Assembly (NCBI RefSeq): GCF_039534125.1
Contig: NZ_BAAAUV010000018.1
Coordinates: 91,403-155,402, forward strand
DNA: 64,000 nt
Reading direction: 5' to 3'
DNA from: Actinocorallia longicatena
GTDB lineage: Bacteria > Actinomycetota > Actinomycetes > Streptosporangiales > Streptosporangiaceae
In this document: positions 17,720 through 26,561 of the stretch, one piece after another
Position numbering within the stretch: position 1 is the first letter of the stretch
Layout of the letters: each line of letters starts with the position of its first letter
Made by a program: the position numbers and the translations under genes
Notes under the pieces: generated by a model
Database searches by the model: none
The model's input: only the letters and a program-made list of their open reading frames with translations
Told to the model about the DNA's origin: nothing

Positions 17720-18937
17720 ATGCGAGCCAGCGACTTCGACGTCACCGCCGACTGGCATGTCCAGAACCCCTATCCCTTCCTGGCGGAGCTGCGCAGGGAC
17801 CGTCCGGTGTTCTGGAGCGAGCACCTGCGGATGTGGGTGCTGACCAGGTACGAGGACGTGCGCGCGGCCTACCGCGACCATGCCGTCTTCTCCTCCAGGG
17901 GGTCGCTGACGATCTCCCGCACCCTCACCGAGGAGGTACGGCGGGAGCTCGGCGACCACCAGTCCTTCCTCGACAACTTCTCCGCCAACGTCGACCCGCC
18001 GCAGCACACGAGGATGCGCGGGGCCATCTCCAGGGCGTTCACCCCGCGGGCGGTCGCCCGGCTCGGTGACCACTTCCGCGCCCAGGTCGACGCCGTCCTG
18101 GACGAGGTGGTCCCGCTGGGGACCACCGACCTGGCCGCGACGATCGGCCATCTGCCCTCGGCCCGTCTCGCGGCGGTCTTCATCGGGGTGCCGCCGGAGG
18201 ACGAGGAGCACGTCAAGCACTCGGTGACGTCCTGGTTCCAGCTGTTCCTGTCGCGGCAGCCGCCGGAACGCCAGCTGGAGCTGGCCAAGGACTTCCTCGG
18301 CTACCTCGGGTACGTGGACCGTCTCGTCACCGCCCGCACCGCGGAGCCGCGTGAGGACTTCGCCTCGCTGATGGCCGCGATGATCCCGCACGAGCTGTCG
18401 CACCGCGAGGTCGTGGAGACCATCAGCGCGCTCCTGCTCGGCGGCAACGACACCGTCCCCAACCAGATCGGCAACACGATCCTGCGGCTCATGCGCGAAC
18501 GCGACGTCTGGGACGAGCTGTGCGCCGACCCGTCCCTGATCCCCGGGATGATCGAGGAGTCGTTCCGGATCGACGGGGCCAGCCTCGGCAGCTTCCGCAT
18601 CCCCACCCGCCCCGTCACCCTGCACGGCGTGACGATCCCCGCCGGGGTCGAGGTGATGCTCAGCACCGACTCGGCCGCCCACGACGAGACCGTCTTCCCC
18701 GATCCCGAGCGCTTCGACGTCCGCCGCGCCAACGCCCGCGACCACATGGTGTTCGGGTACGGCGTCCACCACTGCGTGGGCGCCGCGCTGAGCCGCCTCA
18801 AGATGGAGATCGCCTTCCAGCAGTTCACGACCCGGCTGCCCTCGATGCGGCTCGTGCCCGGTAGCTCTCCCGTCTTCAAGAAGTCCCTTGTGGGCAGGGG
18901 GCTCACCACCCTCCAGGTCGAATGGGATGAAAGATGA
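17720..18937 (+). CDS. Cytochrome P450
   Basis: 405 residues from ATG 17720 (GGAG upstream). Heme ligand Cys352 lies in FGYGVHHCVGAAL. The ExxR motif is in EESFRID. The I-helix reads LLLGGNDTVPN, keeping the acid-Thr pair although the usual Ala is Gly. Length and motifs fit the soluble bacterial class dependent on ferredoxin; no ferredoxin gene is nearby. It lies 8 bp after the hydrolase gene and overlaps the SDR gene by 4 bp. Confidence 0.9.
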   Translation: MRASDFDVTADWHVQNPYPFLAELRRDRPVFWSEHLRMWVLTRYEDVRAAYRDHAVFSSRGSLTISRTLTEEVRRELGDHQSFLDNFSANVDPPQHTRMRGAISRAFTPRAVARLGDHFRAQVDAVLDEVVPLGTTDLAATIGHLPSARLAAVFIGVPPEDEEHVKHSVTSWFQLFLSRQPPERQLELAKDFLGYLGYVDRLVTARTAEPREDFASLMAAMIPHELSHREVVETISALLLGGNDTVPNQIGNTILRLMRERDVWDELCADPSLIPGMIEESFRIDGASLGSFRIPTRPVTLHGVTIPAGVEVMLSTDSAAHDETVFPDPERFDVRRANARDHMVFGYGVHHCVGAALSRLKMEIAFQQFTTRLPSMRLVPGSSPVFKKSLVGRGLTTLQVEWDER

Positions 18938-19716
18938 GACTCCAGAACAAGGTCGCGATCGTCACGGGCGCGGGCAGCGGCATCGGCAGGGCCGCCGCCC
19001 TCCGGCTGGCGAAGGAGGGGGCGAGCGTCGTCGTGGCCGACCTCCATCCCCGCAACACCGCCGATCTGATCGTCAAGGACGGGGGAGCGGCCGTCGCGAC
19101 CGTCACGGACGTCTCCGACGAGGACGCCGTCCGCGCGATGGTCGCCACCGCGCTCGAGCGGTTCGGCCGGCTCGACGTCCTGCACAACAACGCCGCCGCC
19201 CTCGGCCGCGAGACCTATGGCCGCGACCTCGACCTGGAGAACCTCGACCTGGAGGTCTGGGACCGCACTCTGTCGGTCTCCCTGCGCGGCGCCATGCTCG
19301 GCTGCAAGCACGCCGCCCCGCACCTGGGCGAGGGCGCCTCGATCATCAACACCACGTCGGTGAGCGCGCTCCTCGGCGACACCGACCACTTCGCCTACGG
19401 CAGTGCGAAGGGCGCGCTGATCACCTTCACCAAGTACGTCGCGACGCTCTACGGCGAGCGGGGGATCCGCTGCAACGCCATCGCCCCCGGCCTCGTGCTG
19501 ACCGACGTGGCCGTCCGCGTGATGACGCCCGAACGCCTGGCCGAGAAGGCCGCCGAACGCGTCCTGCCGTGGGCCGCCCGCCCCGAGGACGTCGCGGACC
19601 TCGTCGCCTTCCTCGCCTCAGACGAGTCGCGCTGCATCACCGGCCAGACGATCGTCATCGACAGCGGCACCACCGCCCACCGCCCCGAACACGCCCTGCG
19701 CCGTCACCGGGCATAA
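18934..19716 (+). CDS. Short-chain dehydrogenase/reductase
   Basis: 260 residues, ATG inside the P450 stop (ATGA). The cofactor motif TGAGSGIGRAAA is followed by Asp in VVVADLHP, which favours NAD(H). The catalytic set is Ser in NTTSVS with YGSAK, and the family turn is HNNAAALG. Probably oxidises an alcohol made by the oxygenases in this operon. A small GC hairpin directly after the stop (19717-19730) may end the transcript. Confidence 0.85.
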   Translation: MRLQNKVAIVTGAGSGIGRAAALRLAKEGASVVVADLHPRNTADLIVKDGGAAVATVTDVSDEDAVRAMVATALERFGRLDVLHNNAAALGRETYGRDLDLENLDLEVWDRTLSVSLRGAMLGCKHAAPHLGEGASIINTTSVSALLGDTDHFAYGSAKGALITFTKYVATLYGERGIRCNAIAPGLVLTDVAVRVMTPERLAEKAAERVLPWAARPEDVADLVAFLASDESRCITGQTIVIDSGTTAHRPEHALRRHRA

Positions 19717-19848
19717 CGCGGGTCCCCGCGGGCGCAGGCCACCTGAGGCCACCGTGTCACGGGGATATTTCCGAGACTTATCTTGACTCTCGTAAATACT
19801 CGATCTTCACTGGGGTCGACTTCTTCCTGACGGAGTAGGAGACCCTTG

Positions 19849-22008
19849 ATGGGCGCACGAAGAACGAGATTCGCCGCCGTCGGCGCGGCGGCCGCCATGG
19901 TCGCGGCGCTGGTCCCGGCCCTCTCGCCGGCCGCCTCGGCCGCCCCCCTGCCCTACCAGGATCCGTCCGAGCCGACGGCGGCCAGGGTCGCCGACCTGCT
20001 CGGGCGGATGACCCTGGTCGAGAAGATCGGCCAGATGACCCAGGCCGAACGGGCCGCCATCGACGCGGATCCCGCCCAGATCGCCACGCTGAACCTCGGT
20101 TCGGTGCTGTCGGGCGGCGGCTCGACCCCGGCGGAGAACACCCCCGCCGCCTGGGTGGCCATGGTGAACCGCTACCAGGCCGAGGCGCTCAAGACCCGGT
20201 TGAAGATCCCGCTGATCTACGGCATCGACGCCGTGCACGGCCACGGCAACGTCCTCGGGGCGACGATCTTCCCGCAGAACATCGGCCTCGGCAGCAGCCG
20301 CGACGCCGCCCTGTCGGAGAAGGTCGGCAGGGTCGTCGCGGGTGAGGTTCGCGCCACCGGCATCCCCTGGGACTTCGCCCCGTGCGTCTGCGTCACCCGG
20401 GACGAGCGCTGGGGCCGCAGCTACGAGTCGTTCGGCGAGGACCCCGCCCTGGCCTCCCGGATGGCCTCGATGATCCGCGGACTCGAGGGTCGCCAGCCCC
20501 GCGACCTCGACGACGACGACCATGTGCTCGCCACCGCCAAGCACTTCGCGGGCGACGGGTTCACCCGGTACGACGACGCCATCGCCGCCGCCAACCAGGG
20601 ACAGCCCTGGTACAACAAGAAGTACCCGATCGACCAGGGCGTCACGGTGACGAGCCGGGCCGACTTCGAGCGTCTCGCCCTCGCCCCCTACGTGACCGCG
20701 ATCGACACCTACGGCGTCGGCAGCGTCATGCCGTCGTTCTCCAGCGTCGACTGGACCGAGAACGGCGTCGGCGACCCGCTCAAGATGCACGCCCACACCG
20801 AGCTGCTGACCGGATGGCTGAAGGGCACCAAGGGCTACGACGGATTCCTCATCTCCGACTGGGAGGGCATCCACCAGATCCCCGACCCGGCCGAACCGGC
20901 CAACACGGGCCTGACCGCCTACAAGGTGACGACCAGCGTCAACGCCGGCATCGACATGTTCATGGAGCCCAACTCCGCGCCGCAGTTCGAGCAACTCCTG
21001 CTCGCCGAGGCGAACGCGGGACGCGTCCAGGTGTCCCGGATCGACGACGCCGTGCGCCGCATCCTGACCAAGAAGTTCCAGCTCGGCCTGTTCGAGAAGC
21101 CCTACGCGACGCTCGACGACATCGGCAGGATCGGCAGCACGGAGAACCGCGAGCTCGCCCGCAAGTCCGTCGCCAGGTCGCAGGTGCTGCTGAAGAACGA
21201 CGGCGCCGCGCTCCCGCTGGCGACCAACGCCAAGGTCTACGTCGCGGGCCGCAACGCCGACGACATCGGCAACCAGGCGGGCGGCTGGACCATCACCTGG
21301 CAGGGCCAGTCGGGCGACGTGATCCCCGGCACCACGGTCCTCGAGGGGATCAAGGAGGTCGCGCCGAAGGCGAAGGTCACCTTCAGCGCCGACGCCTCCG
21401 CCCCGACCACGGGCTCCGACGTGGGCGTGGTCGTCGTCGGCGAGACGCCCTACGCCGAGGGCTACGGCGACGTCGGCGGACCCGAGTGCGGCTGGTGCAC
21501 GGTCCCGCAGCAGGAGTCGAAGTCCCTGACGCTCCAGCCCGGCGACCAGGCCGTGGTCGACAAGGTCTGCTCGGCGCTGCCCAAGTGCGTCGTCCTGGTC
21601 GTGTCCGGCCGCACGCAGGTGGTCCCGCCCGCTCTGCTGCCGAAGATCGACGCTCTGGTGGCCTCCTGGCTGCCGGGAACGGAGGGCGGCGGCGTCGCGG
21701 ACGTCCTGTTCGGCAAGCAGCCGTTCTCCGGCCAGCTCTCGGTGACCTGGCCCGCCTCCGAGGCCCAGGTGCCGATCAATGTCGGTGACGCCTCCTACCA
21801 GCCGCTCTACCCGTTCGGCTGGGGGCTGCGCACCCAGGTCCACGGTGGCGGTGACGCCTACGCCAAGGCACTGGACAAGGCGCAGGCGAAGGTCGTCACG
21901 GGCGGGGCGCCGGCGAACTGGGCGAAGCTCATCGCCGACGCCTCCCACGCCGACCTGACCGGTGACCGGGCGGCCGCCCTGTCCCTGCTGGCCCAGGTCA
22001 GCGGCTGA
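19849..22008 (+). CDS. Secreted glycoside hydrolase family 3 (beta-glucosidase/exo-glucanase type)
   Basis: 719 residues. A Sec signal peptide (about 1-33, ending SPAASAA) precedes the GH3 N-terminal barrel, which has the marks MTLVEKIGQMTQ, YGIDAVHGHGN, RDERWGRSYESFGEDP and KHFAGDG, and the nucleophile Asp in FLISDWEG. The C-terminal alpha/beta sandwich follows with LLKNDGAALPL and WLPGTEGGGVADVLFG. ATG 19849 is preferred over TTG 19846 by spacing from AGGAGA. It likely releases glucose from beta-glucans outside the cell. The ROK regulator downstream may control it. Confidence 0.9.
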   Translation: MGARRTRFAAVGAAAAMVAALVPALSPAASAAPLPYQDPSEPTAARVADLLGRMTLVEKIGQMTQAERAAIDADPAQIATLNLGSVLSGGGSTPAENTPAAWVAMVNRYQAEALKTRLKIPLIYGIDAVHGHGNVLGATIFPQNIGLGSSRDAALSEKVGRVVAGEVRATGIPWDFAPCVCVTRDERWGRSYESFGEDPALASRMASMIRGLEGRQPRDLDDDDHVLATAKHFAGDGFTRYDDAIAAANQGQPWYNKKYPIDQGVTVTSRADFERLALAPYVTAIDTYGVGSVMPSFSSVDWTENGVGDPLKMHAHTELLTGWLKGTKGYDGFLISDWEGIHQIPDPAEPANTGLTAYKVTTSVNAGIDMFMEPNSAPQFEQLLLAEANAGRVQVSRIDDAVRRILTKKFQLGLFEKPYATLDDIGRIGSTENRELARKSVARSQVLLKNDGAALPLATNAKVYVAGRNADDIGNQAGGWTITWQGQSGDVIPGTTVLEGIKEVAPKAKVTFSADASAPTTGSDVGVVVVGETPYAEGYGDVGGPECGWCTVPQQESKSLTLQPGDQAVVDKVCSALPKCVVLVVSGRTQVVPPALLPKIDALVASWLPGTEGGGVADVLFGKQPFSGQLSVTWPASEAQVPINVGDASYQPLYPFGWGLRTQVHGGGDAYAKALDKAQAKVVTGGAPANWAKLIADASHADLTGDRAAALSLLAQVSG

Positions 22009-22011
22009 GGT

Positions 22012-22050
22012 GACGGGGCCCGCGCCCGCGGGGAAGGCGCGGGTCCCGTC
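22012..22050. terminator. Hairpin terminator after GH3 gene
   Basis: Two 15-base arms (22012-22026 and 22036-22050) with one non-pair, followed by CCTTCT. Confidence 0.65.
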
Positions 22051-22103
22051 CCTTCTGCTACTTTGAGTAGGGCTCAGAAAACTTGCTCTGGGAGAACGGG
22101 CAG

Positions 22104-23312
22104 ATGGGGCGGCCGACCCGAAACACCACCCGGGACCTGCGCAGGGGCAACCGGGAGTCGCTGTTGCGCGCCCTGGCCTACCGCGGGCCGACCAGCCGCC
22201 AGAAGATGAGCGACCTCACCGGGCTGAGCACCGCCACCGTGAGCACCCTGATCGCCGGTCTGCTGGCGGAGGGCGTCGTGGTCGAGGCGGGCGCCCTGGA
22301 GTCCGACGGCGGACGGCCGCGGATCCTCATCGAGATCAATCCCGGGCACGGCCATCTGATCGGCGTCGACGTCGGCGAGACCAGGATCCGCCTGGAGCTG
22401 TTCGACCTGCGCCTCACCGGGATCGCGAAGGCCGAGTACGCCGTCGTGCGCGGGGAGCACGACCCCGAGCGGGTCGCGGAGGACATCCTGCGGGGCGTGC
22501 GGACCCTCATCACCGATGCGGGGATCGACTCCTCCCGCGTCCTGGGCGTCGGGATCGGCGTCCCGGGAGTGGTGGCGGAGGGCGGCGTGGTCGACGCCCC
22601 GACCTACGGCTGGGCCAGGGCCCCGCTCGGCGAGCTGCTGCGCGCGAGGACCCCGCTTCCCCTGCACATCGACAACGGTGCCAAGACCCTGGGCCTGGCC
22701 GAGCTCCAGTTCGGCGCGGGCCAGGGCTCCGACCATGTGATCGTCGCCCTGCTGGGCACCGGGGTCGGGGTCGCGATCATCAACGACGGCACCCTCTACC
22801 GGGGCATCTCCAACAGCGCGGGGGAGTGGGGGCACACGATCGTCGAGCGGGACGGCCGCCGCTGCCGCTGCGGCCGTCGCGGCTGTCTCGAGGCCTATGT
22901 CGGGGCGGGGGCGATCCTGGAACGCTACGCCTCGCTGGCCCCCGGCGCCCTCCACCAGGGCGTCGACGAGGAGACGGCGCTGGCGGCCCTGATCGCGGAC
23001 GCCGACGCGGGCTCGGCGCCCGCCGTCCAGGTGCTGGCCGAGACCGCCGACTGGCTGGCCATCGGCCTGGCCAACCTGATCAACCTGTTCAATCCCGAGC
23101 GGGTCCTGCTGGCCTGCTGGGCGGGACGCCTGCTGGGCACCGCGCTGCTCACGGAGATCCGGGCCGCGACTCGCCGCCGCACGATGGCCTCCCTGTACGA
23201 CGACGCCACGATCTCGCTCGGCGCCCTCGGCCCCGACGCCGTCGCGCTCGGAGCCGCCACCCTGGTACTGGAGTCCTTCCTCGCCACGGCCTCGACCGCT
23301 CCGCGCGCCTGA
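22104..23312 (+). CDS. ROK-family transcriptional regulator
   Basis: 402 residues from ATG 22104, with GGGAGAACGGG upstream; an upstream start at 22083 is less likely. An N-terminal winged helix (GNRESLLRALAYRGPTSRQ, STATVSTLIAGL) is followed by a sugar-kinase-fold domain with LIGVDVGETRIRLEL. The ROK zinc site is CRCGRRGCLEAY. Sugar-responsive repressor; located directly after the secreted GH3 gene, it probably senses the sugar product. The kinase-type catalytic Asp is in LHIDNGAK, where typical ROK kinases have a similar Asp, so ligand binding is likely but phosphorylation is uncertain. Confidence 0.85.
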   Translation: MGRPTRNTTRDLRRGNRESLLRALAYRGPTSRQKMSDLTGLSTATVSTLIAGLLAEGVVVEAGALESDGGRPRILIEINPGHGHLIGVDVGETRIRLELFDLRLTGIAKAEYAVVRGEHDPERVAEDILRGVRTLITDAGIDSSRVLGVGIGVPGVVAEGGVVDAPTYGWARAPLGELLRARTPLPLHIDNGAKTLGLAELQFGAGQGSDHVIVALLGTGVGVAIINDGTLYRGISNSAGEWGHTIVERDGRRCRCGRRGCLEAYVGAGAILERYASLAPGALHQGVDEETALAALIADADAGSAPAVQVLAETADWLAIGLANLINLFNPERVLLACWAGRLLGTALLTEIRAATRRRTMASLYDDATISLGALGPDAVALGAATLVLESFLATASTAPRA

Positions 23313-23321
23313 AAAGCCGAA

Positions 23322-23368
23322 GGGCGGCCGGTGGTCCCGGCCGCCCCCAGGGTCTGTTTCAGACCCTG
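23322..23368. terminator. Tandem hairpins between ROK and OsmC genes
   Basis: Two perfect hairpins: arms 23322-23331/23337-23346 and 23348-23356/23360-23368 with a TTT loop. They lie between converging genes. Confidence 0.7.
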
Positions 23369-23380
23369 AACGTGATCAGG

Positions 23381-23806
23381 TCAGGCGGAGGTCGCCGTCA
23401 GGGTGATCTTGGTTCCGGCCAGCGCCTTGCTGACGGGGCAGTTGGCCTTGGCGGTCTCGGCCGCCTCGACGAAGCCCTCCGCGGACAGGCCGGGGACGTC
23501 GCCATGGACGGTGACGTGGATCCCGGTGATGCCCTCGCCGGGCTGGAAGGTGGCGTCGGCCTTGGTCTCCAGGCGCGCCGGCGGGGTGCCCGCGCCCGCG
23601 AGGGCATGGGCCAGGGCCATGGAGAAGCAGCTGGACAGGGCGGCGGCGATCAGCTCCTCGGGGCTGGTCTTGCCGTTGGCCTCCTCGGCCCGGGAGGCCC
23701 AGGAGACCGGGTACTCGCCGATGCCGGACGAATCGAGGGTGACGACGCCGCTACCCTTGATCAGCTCGCCTTCCCATACGGTGTGCGCGGTGCGTGTGGT
23801 GGCCAT
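23381..23806 (-). CDS. OsmC-type peroxiredoxin
   Basis: 141 residues. Small Ohr/OsmC-fold thiol peroxidase with both redox cysteines: SSCFSMALAHAL and ANCPVSKALAG. The order and motifs fit the OsmC rather than the Ohr branch. It should reduce organic hydroperoxides. The start ATG is at 23806. Single gene, with its promoter region 23807-23977 shared with the divergent nitroreductase. Confidence 0.88.
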   Translation of the reverse strand: MATTRTAHTVWEGELIKGSGVVTLDSSGIGEYPVSWASRAEEANGKTSPEELIAAALSSCFSMALAHALAGAGTPPARLETKADATFQPGEGITGIHVTVHGDVPGLSAEGFVEAAETAKANCPVSKALAGTKITLTATSA

Positions 23807-23977
23807 GCGGAACCCCCGTTGTCAGAGAGCGATGTGGTGATCTTCCGATCCCAATCTATCGCCCGTGCGGCGTGTGACGTACCTCACTGCTTGACGCGGA
23901 AGACTTTGACACGTCAGAGATGTTGTGCCTTTCGGAAATGCTGAGACCCCCCTATCTCTGGAAAGCCGAGGCAAGCC

Positions 23978-24568
23978 ATGTCCCTCGTCATCGACGCCGC
24001 CACGCAGGACCTGCTCTTCCGCGAGGCGCGCACCGCGAACACCTTCACCGACGAGCCGGTGACCGACGAGCAGGTTCAGGCGATCTACGATCTCGTCAAG
24101 TACGCCCCCACCGCCATGAACTCCCAGCCGCTGCGCATCGTCCTCGTCCGCTCCGACGAGGCCCGCGAGCGCCTGGTGAACCAGATGGGCGACGGCAACA
24201 AGGCCAAGACGGGCTCCGCTCCGCTCGTGGCGATCGTCGCGGTGGACACCGACTTCCACGAGCACCTGCCGACCCAGTTCCCGCACTACCCCGGCGCCAA
24301 GGACGCGTTCGCCGAGGAGGACGCCCGCATCCCGACCGGCTCCTTCAACGCCTCCCTCCAGATCGGCTACCTCATCATCGGCATCCGGGCGGCGGGCCTC
24401 GCCGCGGGCCCGATGGCCGGTTACGACGCCGAGGGCATCAACAAGGAGTTCTTCGGCGACGGCAAGCACCGGGTCCTGGCCGTGATCAACATCGGCCGTC
24501 CGGGTGAGGGCGCCTGGTTCCCGCGCAACCCGCGCCTGGAGTACGACCAGGTCGTCACGACCGTCTGA
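23978..24568 (+). CDS. Nitroreductase-family protein, RutE-like (malonic semialdehyde reductase type)
   Basis: 196 residues. FMN-dependent nitroreductase fold: YAPTAMNSQPLRIVLV and IGIRAAGLAAGPMAGYD match the RutE/HadB subgroup that reduces malonic semialdehyde to 3-hydroxypropionate. No other pyrimidine-degradation (rut) gene is adjacent, so the substrate is not certain. The ribosome binding site is weak. A clear terminator follows. Confidence 0.75.
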   Translation: MSLVIDAATQDLLFREARTANTFTDEPVTDEQVQAIYDLVKYAPTAMNSQPLRIVLVRSDEARERLVNQMGDGNKAKTGSAPLVAIVAVDTDFHEHLPTQFPHYPGAKDAFAEEDARIPTGSFNASLQIGYLIIGIRAAGLAAGPMAGYDAEGINKEFFGDGKHRVLAVINIGRPGEGAWFPRNPRLEYDQVVTTV

Positions 24569-24582
24569 TTCCGCTCCAGCAG

Positions 24583-24608
24583 AAGGCCCCGCTCGACGGC
24601 GGGGCCTT
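24583..24608. terminator. Bidirectional terminator
   Basis: A perfect 10-bp stem AAGGCCCCGC/GCGGGGCCTT with a 6-base loop, between the converging nitroreductase and response regulator genes. Confidence 0.8.
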
Positions 24609-24613
24609 CGCGT

Positions 24614-25246
24614 TCACTCGGCGAGCCTGATGAGGCGGCGCTCGGCGGCGACCGTCACGGCGGCGGTGCGGGTGTCGACGCCGAGCTTGCCGTAGATGTG
24701 GACGAGGTGGGTCTTCACGGTCGCCTCGCTGATGAACAGCCGCTTGGCCAGCTCGCGGTTCGACAGGCCGCTCGCCAGCAGCTGCAGGATCTCGATCTCA
24801 CGGGGGCTCAGTGACGGCCCCGGGTCCCGGACGCGCCGCATCAGTTTCGTCGCGACCGCCGGGGACAGGGCGGTCTCCCCCCGGGCCGCCGAGCGGATCC
24901 CCTGGAACAGCTCGTCCGGCGGGCCCGCCTTGAGCAGGTAGCCGGTCGCCCCCGCCTCGACGGCGCGGGCGATGTCGGCGTCGCTGTCGTAGGTGGTGAG
25001 GACCAGCACGCGCGCCGGTTCCGGCAGCGCCAGGACCCTCCGCGTCGCCTCGACGCCGTCGATGCCGGGCCCGAATCTCAGATCCATCAGCACGACGTCG
25101 GGGCGCAGCAGTCCCGCCTGCCGGACGGCCTCCTCCCCGCCGGACGCCTCCGCGACCACCTCGAGATCGCCCTCGCCGGACAGCAGGGCCCGCAGCCCCG
25201 CCCGGACGACGAGATGGTCGTCGGCGATCAGTACGCGTATGTTCAT
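24614..25246 (-). CDS. NarL/FixJ-type response regulator (SenR-like)
   Basis: 210 residues. Receiver domain with acidic pocket (VLIADDHLVV), phospho-acceptor Asp in DVVLMDLRF, Thr/Lys switch residues in VLTTYDSD and YLLKAGP. A LuxR-type helix-turn-helix follows (LSPREIEILQLLASGLSNRELAKRL). The start overlaps the stop of the histidine kinase gene (ATGA), so the pair is translationally coupled. Together with the divergent HbpS-like gene, the set resembles the SenS-SenR-HbpS redox system of streptomycetes. Confidence 0.9.
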   Translation of the reverse strand: MNIRVLIADDHLVVRAGLRALLSGEGDLEVVAEASGGEEAVRQAGLLRPDVVLMDLRFGPGIDGVEATRRVLALPEPARVLVLTTYDSDADIARAVEAGATGYLLKAGPPDELFQGIRSAARGETALSPAVATKLMRRVRDPGPSLSPREIEILQLLASGLSNRELAKRLFISEATVKTHLVHIYGKLGVDTRTAAVTVAAERRLIRLAE

Positions 25247-26367
25247 CCGGTCCTCCCGACCGTCGCGGCGACCACGGTGCCCTGCCCCGGAGCGCTCTCC
25301 ACCACCAGCGTCCCGCCGACGGCCTCGAGCCGGTCGCGCATGGACCGCAGCCCGTAGCCCCGCCCGGCGTCCGGCGCGACCTCGGCGAAGCCGCGGCCGT
25401 CGTCGGCGATGTCGAGGGTGACGGCGTCGTCGAGGAAGGACAGGGTGACCATGATCCGGCTCGCTCCGGCGTGCTCGCGAGCGTTGGACAGGGCCCCCTG
25501 GGCGACCCTGAGCAGGGCGCCCTGGGTCTCGGGATCCAGCGGGAACTCCGTGCCCTCGGTGCGCAGGCCGATCCCGGCCGGGTCACGGGCCACCAGGCTC
25601 CGCAGCCCCTCGGCCAGCGATCCGGAGTCCAGATCGAGGGGGGCGAGGCCGCGCACGAACCGCCGGGCCTCCTCCAGGCCGGCCGTCCCGACCCCCTCGG
25701 CCTGCTCGACATAGGCGCGGGCGGCGGCGGGATCGGCGTCCCAGGCGCGTCCGGCGGCCTGGAGCAGCATGCCCATGCTGGTGAAGCCCTGGGCGAGCGT
25801 GTCGTGGATCTCCCTGGCCAGCCGCTCGCGCTCCTCCAGCACCCCGGCGGCCCGCTGGGCGGTGGCCAGCTCGTCGCGGGTGCGGGTCAGCTCGTCGATC
25901 AGCCGCTGGAGCGCGAAGAAGATCATCGTGGTCATCCCGGCGACGGTCAGCGGCCCCAGGATCATGCTGGGATCGAACCCGTCCCGGCTCTCCAGCCGGT
26001 ACCGCGCGGCGATCACCGTGGCGGTCAGCAGCACCACGACCGCGATCGTCCGCCGCGGCGAAAGCACGCGCATGCTCACGAAGCCGAGCGGGATCGCGCA
26101 CCAGGCGAAGCTCGGGGCCAGCACCACCAGCACCAGCCAGCACGCCAGGACGGCCATCAGCCACGCGTCGCGGCGGCGGCCCAGCCGCTCCCAGAACACC
26201 ACCCCCGCCGCGTAGATCACGGCCATCAGCCCGGCGAGGGCGAGCTGGCCCTCCTTGCCGGTCAGGCCGTGCCGCGCGCTCAGCCGCAGGCAGGAGGAGA
26301 GCACGAGGGCGAAGAAGCCCGCGTGCATGGCCCAGAGCAGCTGCCGCTCGGTCCGCGACGTGATCAC
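25243..26367 (-). CDS. Membrane sensor histidine kinase (SenS-like, HisKA_3)
   Basis: 374 residues from GTG 26367, chosen because a run of G lies seven bases upstream; GTG 26388 is the longer alternative. About five membrane segments occupy residues 10-150 without a large extracytoplasmic domain. A coiled segment then leads to the dimerisation box EREIHDTLAQG with the phospho-acceptor His. The ATPase has LSNAREHAGAS (N-box), DDGRGF and GRGYGLRSMRDR (G-boxes). A five-segment sensor of this class fits SenS, which is controlled by secreted HbpS. Confidence 0.88.
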   Translation of the reverse strand: MITSRTERQLLWAMHAGFFALVLSSCLRLSARHGLTGKEGQLALAGLMAVIYAAGVVFWERLGRRRDAWLMAVLACWLVLVVLAPSFAWCAIPLGFVSMRVLSPRRTIAVVVLLTATVIAARYRLESRDGFDPSMILGPLTVAGMTTMIFFALQRLIDELTRTRDELATAQRAAGVLEERERLAREIHDTLAQGFTSMGMLLQAAGRAWDADPAAARAYVEQAEGVGTAGLEEARRFVRGLAPLDLDSGSLAEGLRSLVARDPAGIGLRTEGTEFPLDPETQGALLRVAQGALSNAREHAGASRIMVTLSFLDDAVTLDIADDGRGFAEVAPDAGRGYGLRSMRDRLEAVGGTLVVESAPGQGTVVAATVGRTG

Positions 26368-26388
26368 GAGAACACCCCCCGTGATCAC
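26360..26388. promoter_or_regulatory. Paired GTGATCAC palindromes at the kinase start
   Basis: Two perfect 8-bp palindromes GTGATCAC at 26360-26367 and 26381-26388, spaced 21 bp apart (two helical turns). The first contains the preferred GTG start codon of the kinase. Possible operator for the response regulator. Confidence 0.35.
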
Positions 26389-26417
26389 GGTAGCCGAAAG
26401 GGCCAGGCCGGGGGTCG

Positions 26418-26427
26418 ACCGATCGGT
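26418..26427. promoter_or_regulatory. Palindrome in the kinase/hbpS-like divergent promoter
   Basis: ACCGATCGGT, a perfect 10-bp palindrome in the 194-bp region between the divergent sensor kinase and HbpS-like genes. Candidate regulator site. Confidence 0.3.
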
Positions 26428-26561
26428 TGATGCCGGGGTCCACCGGACGCCCGCCGGCGATCGACCTTCTCCACGATGGCCGCGCCGCCGCGGCGGACCA
26501 GAGTGGTGAGTGCGAGGTCAACGGGCCTCGCGACGGACCGAGAAAGATCGGGAGACCCACC

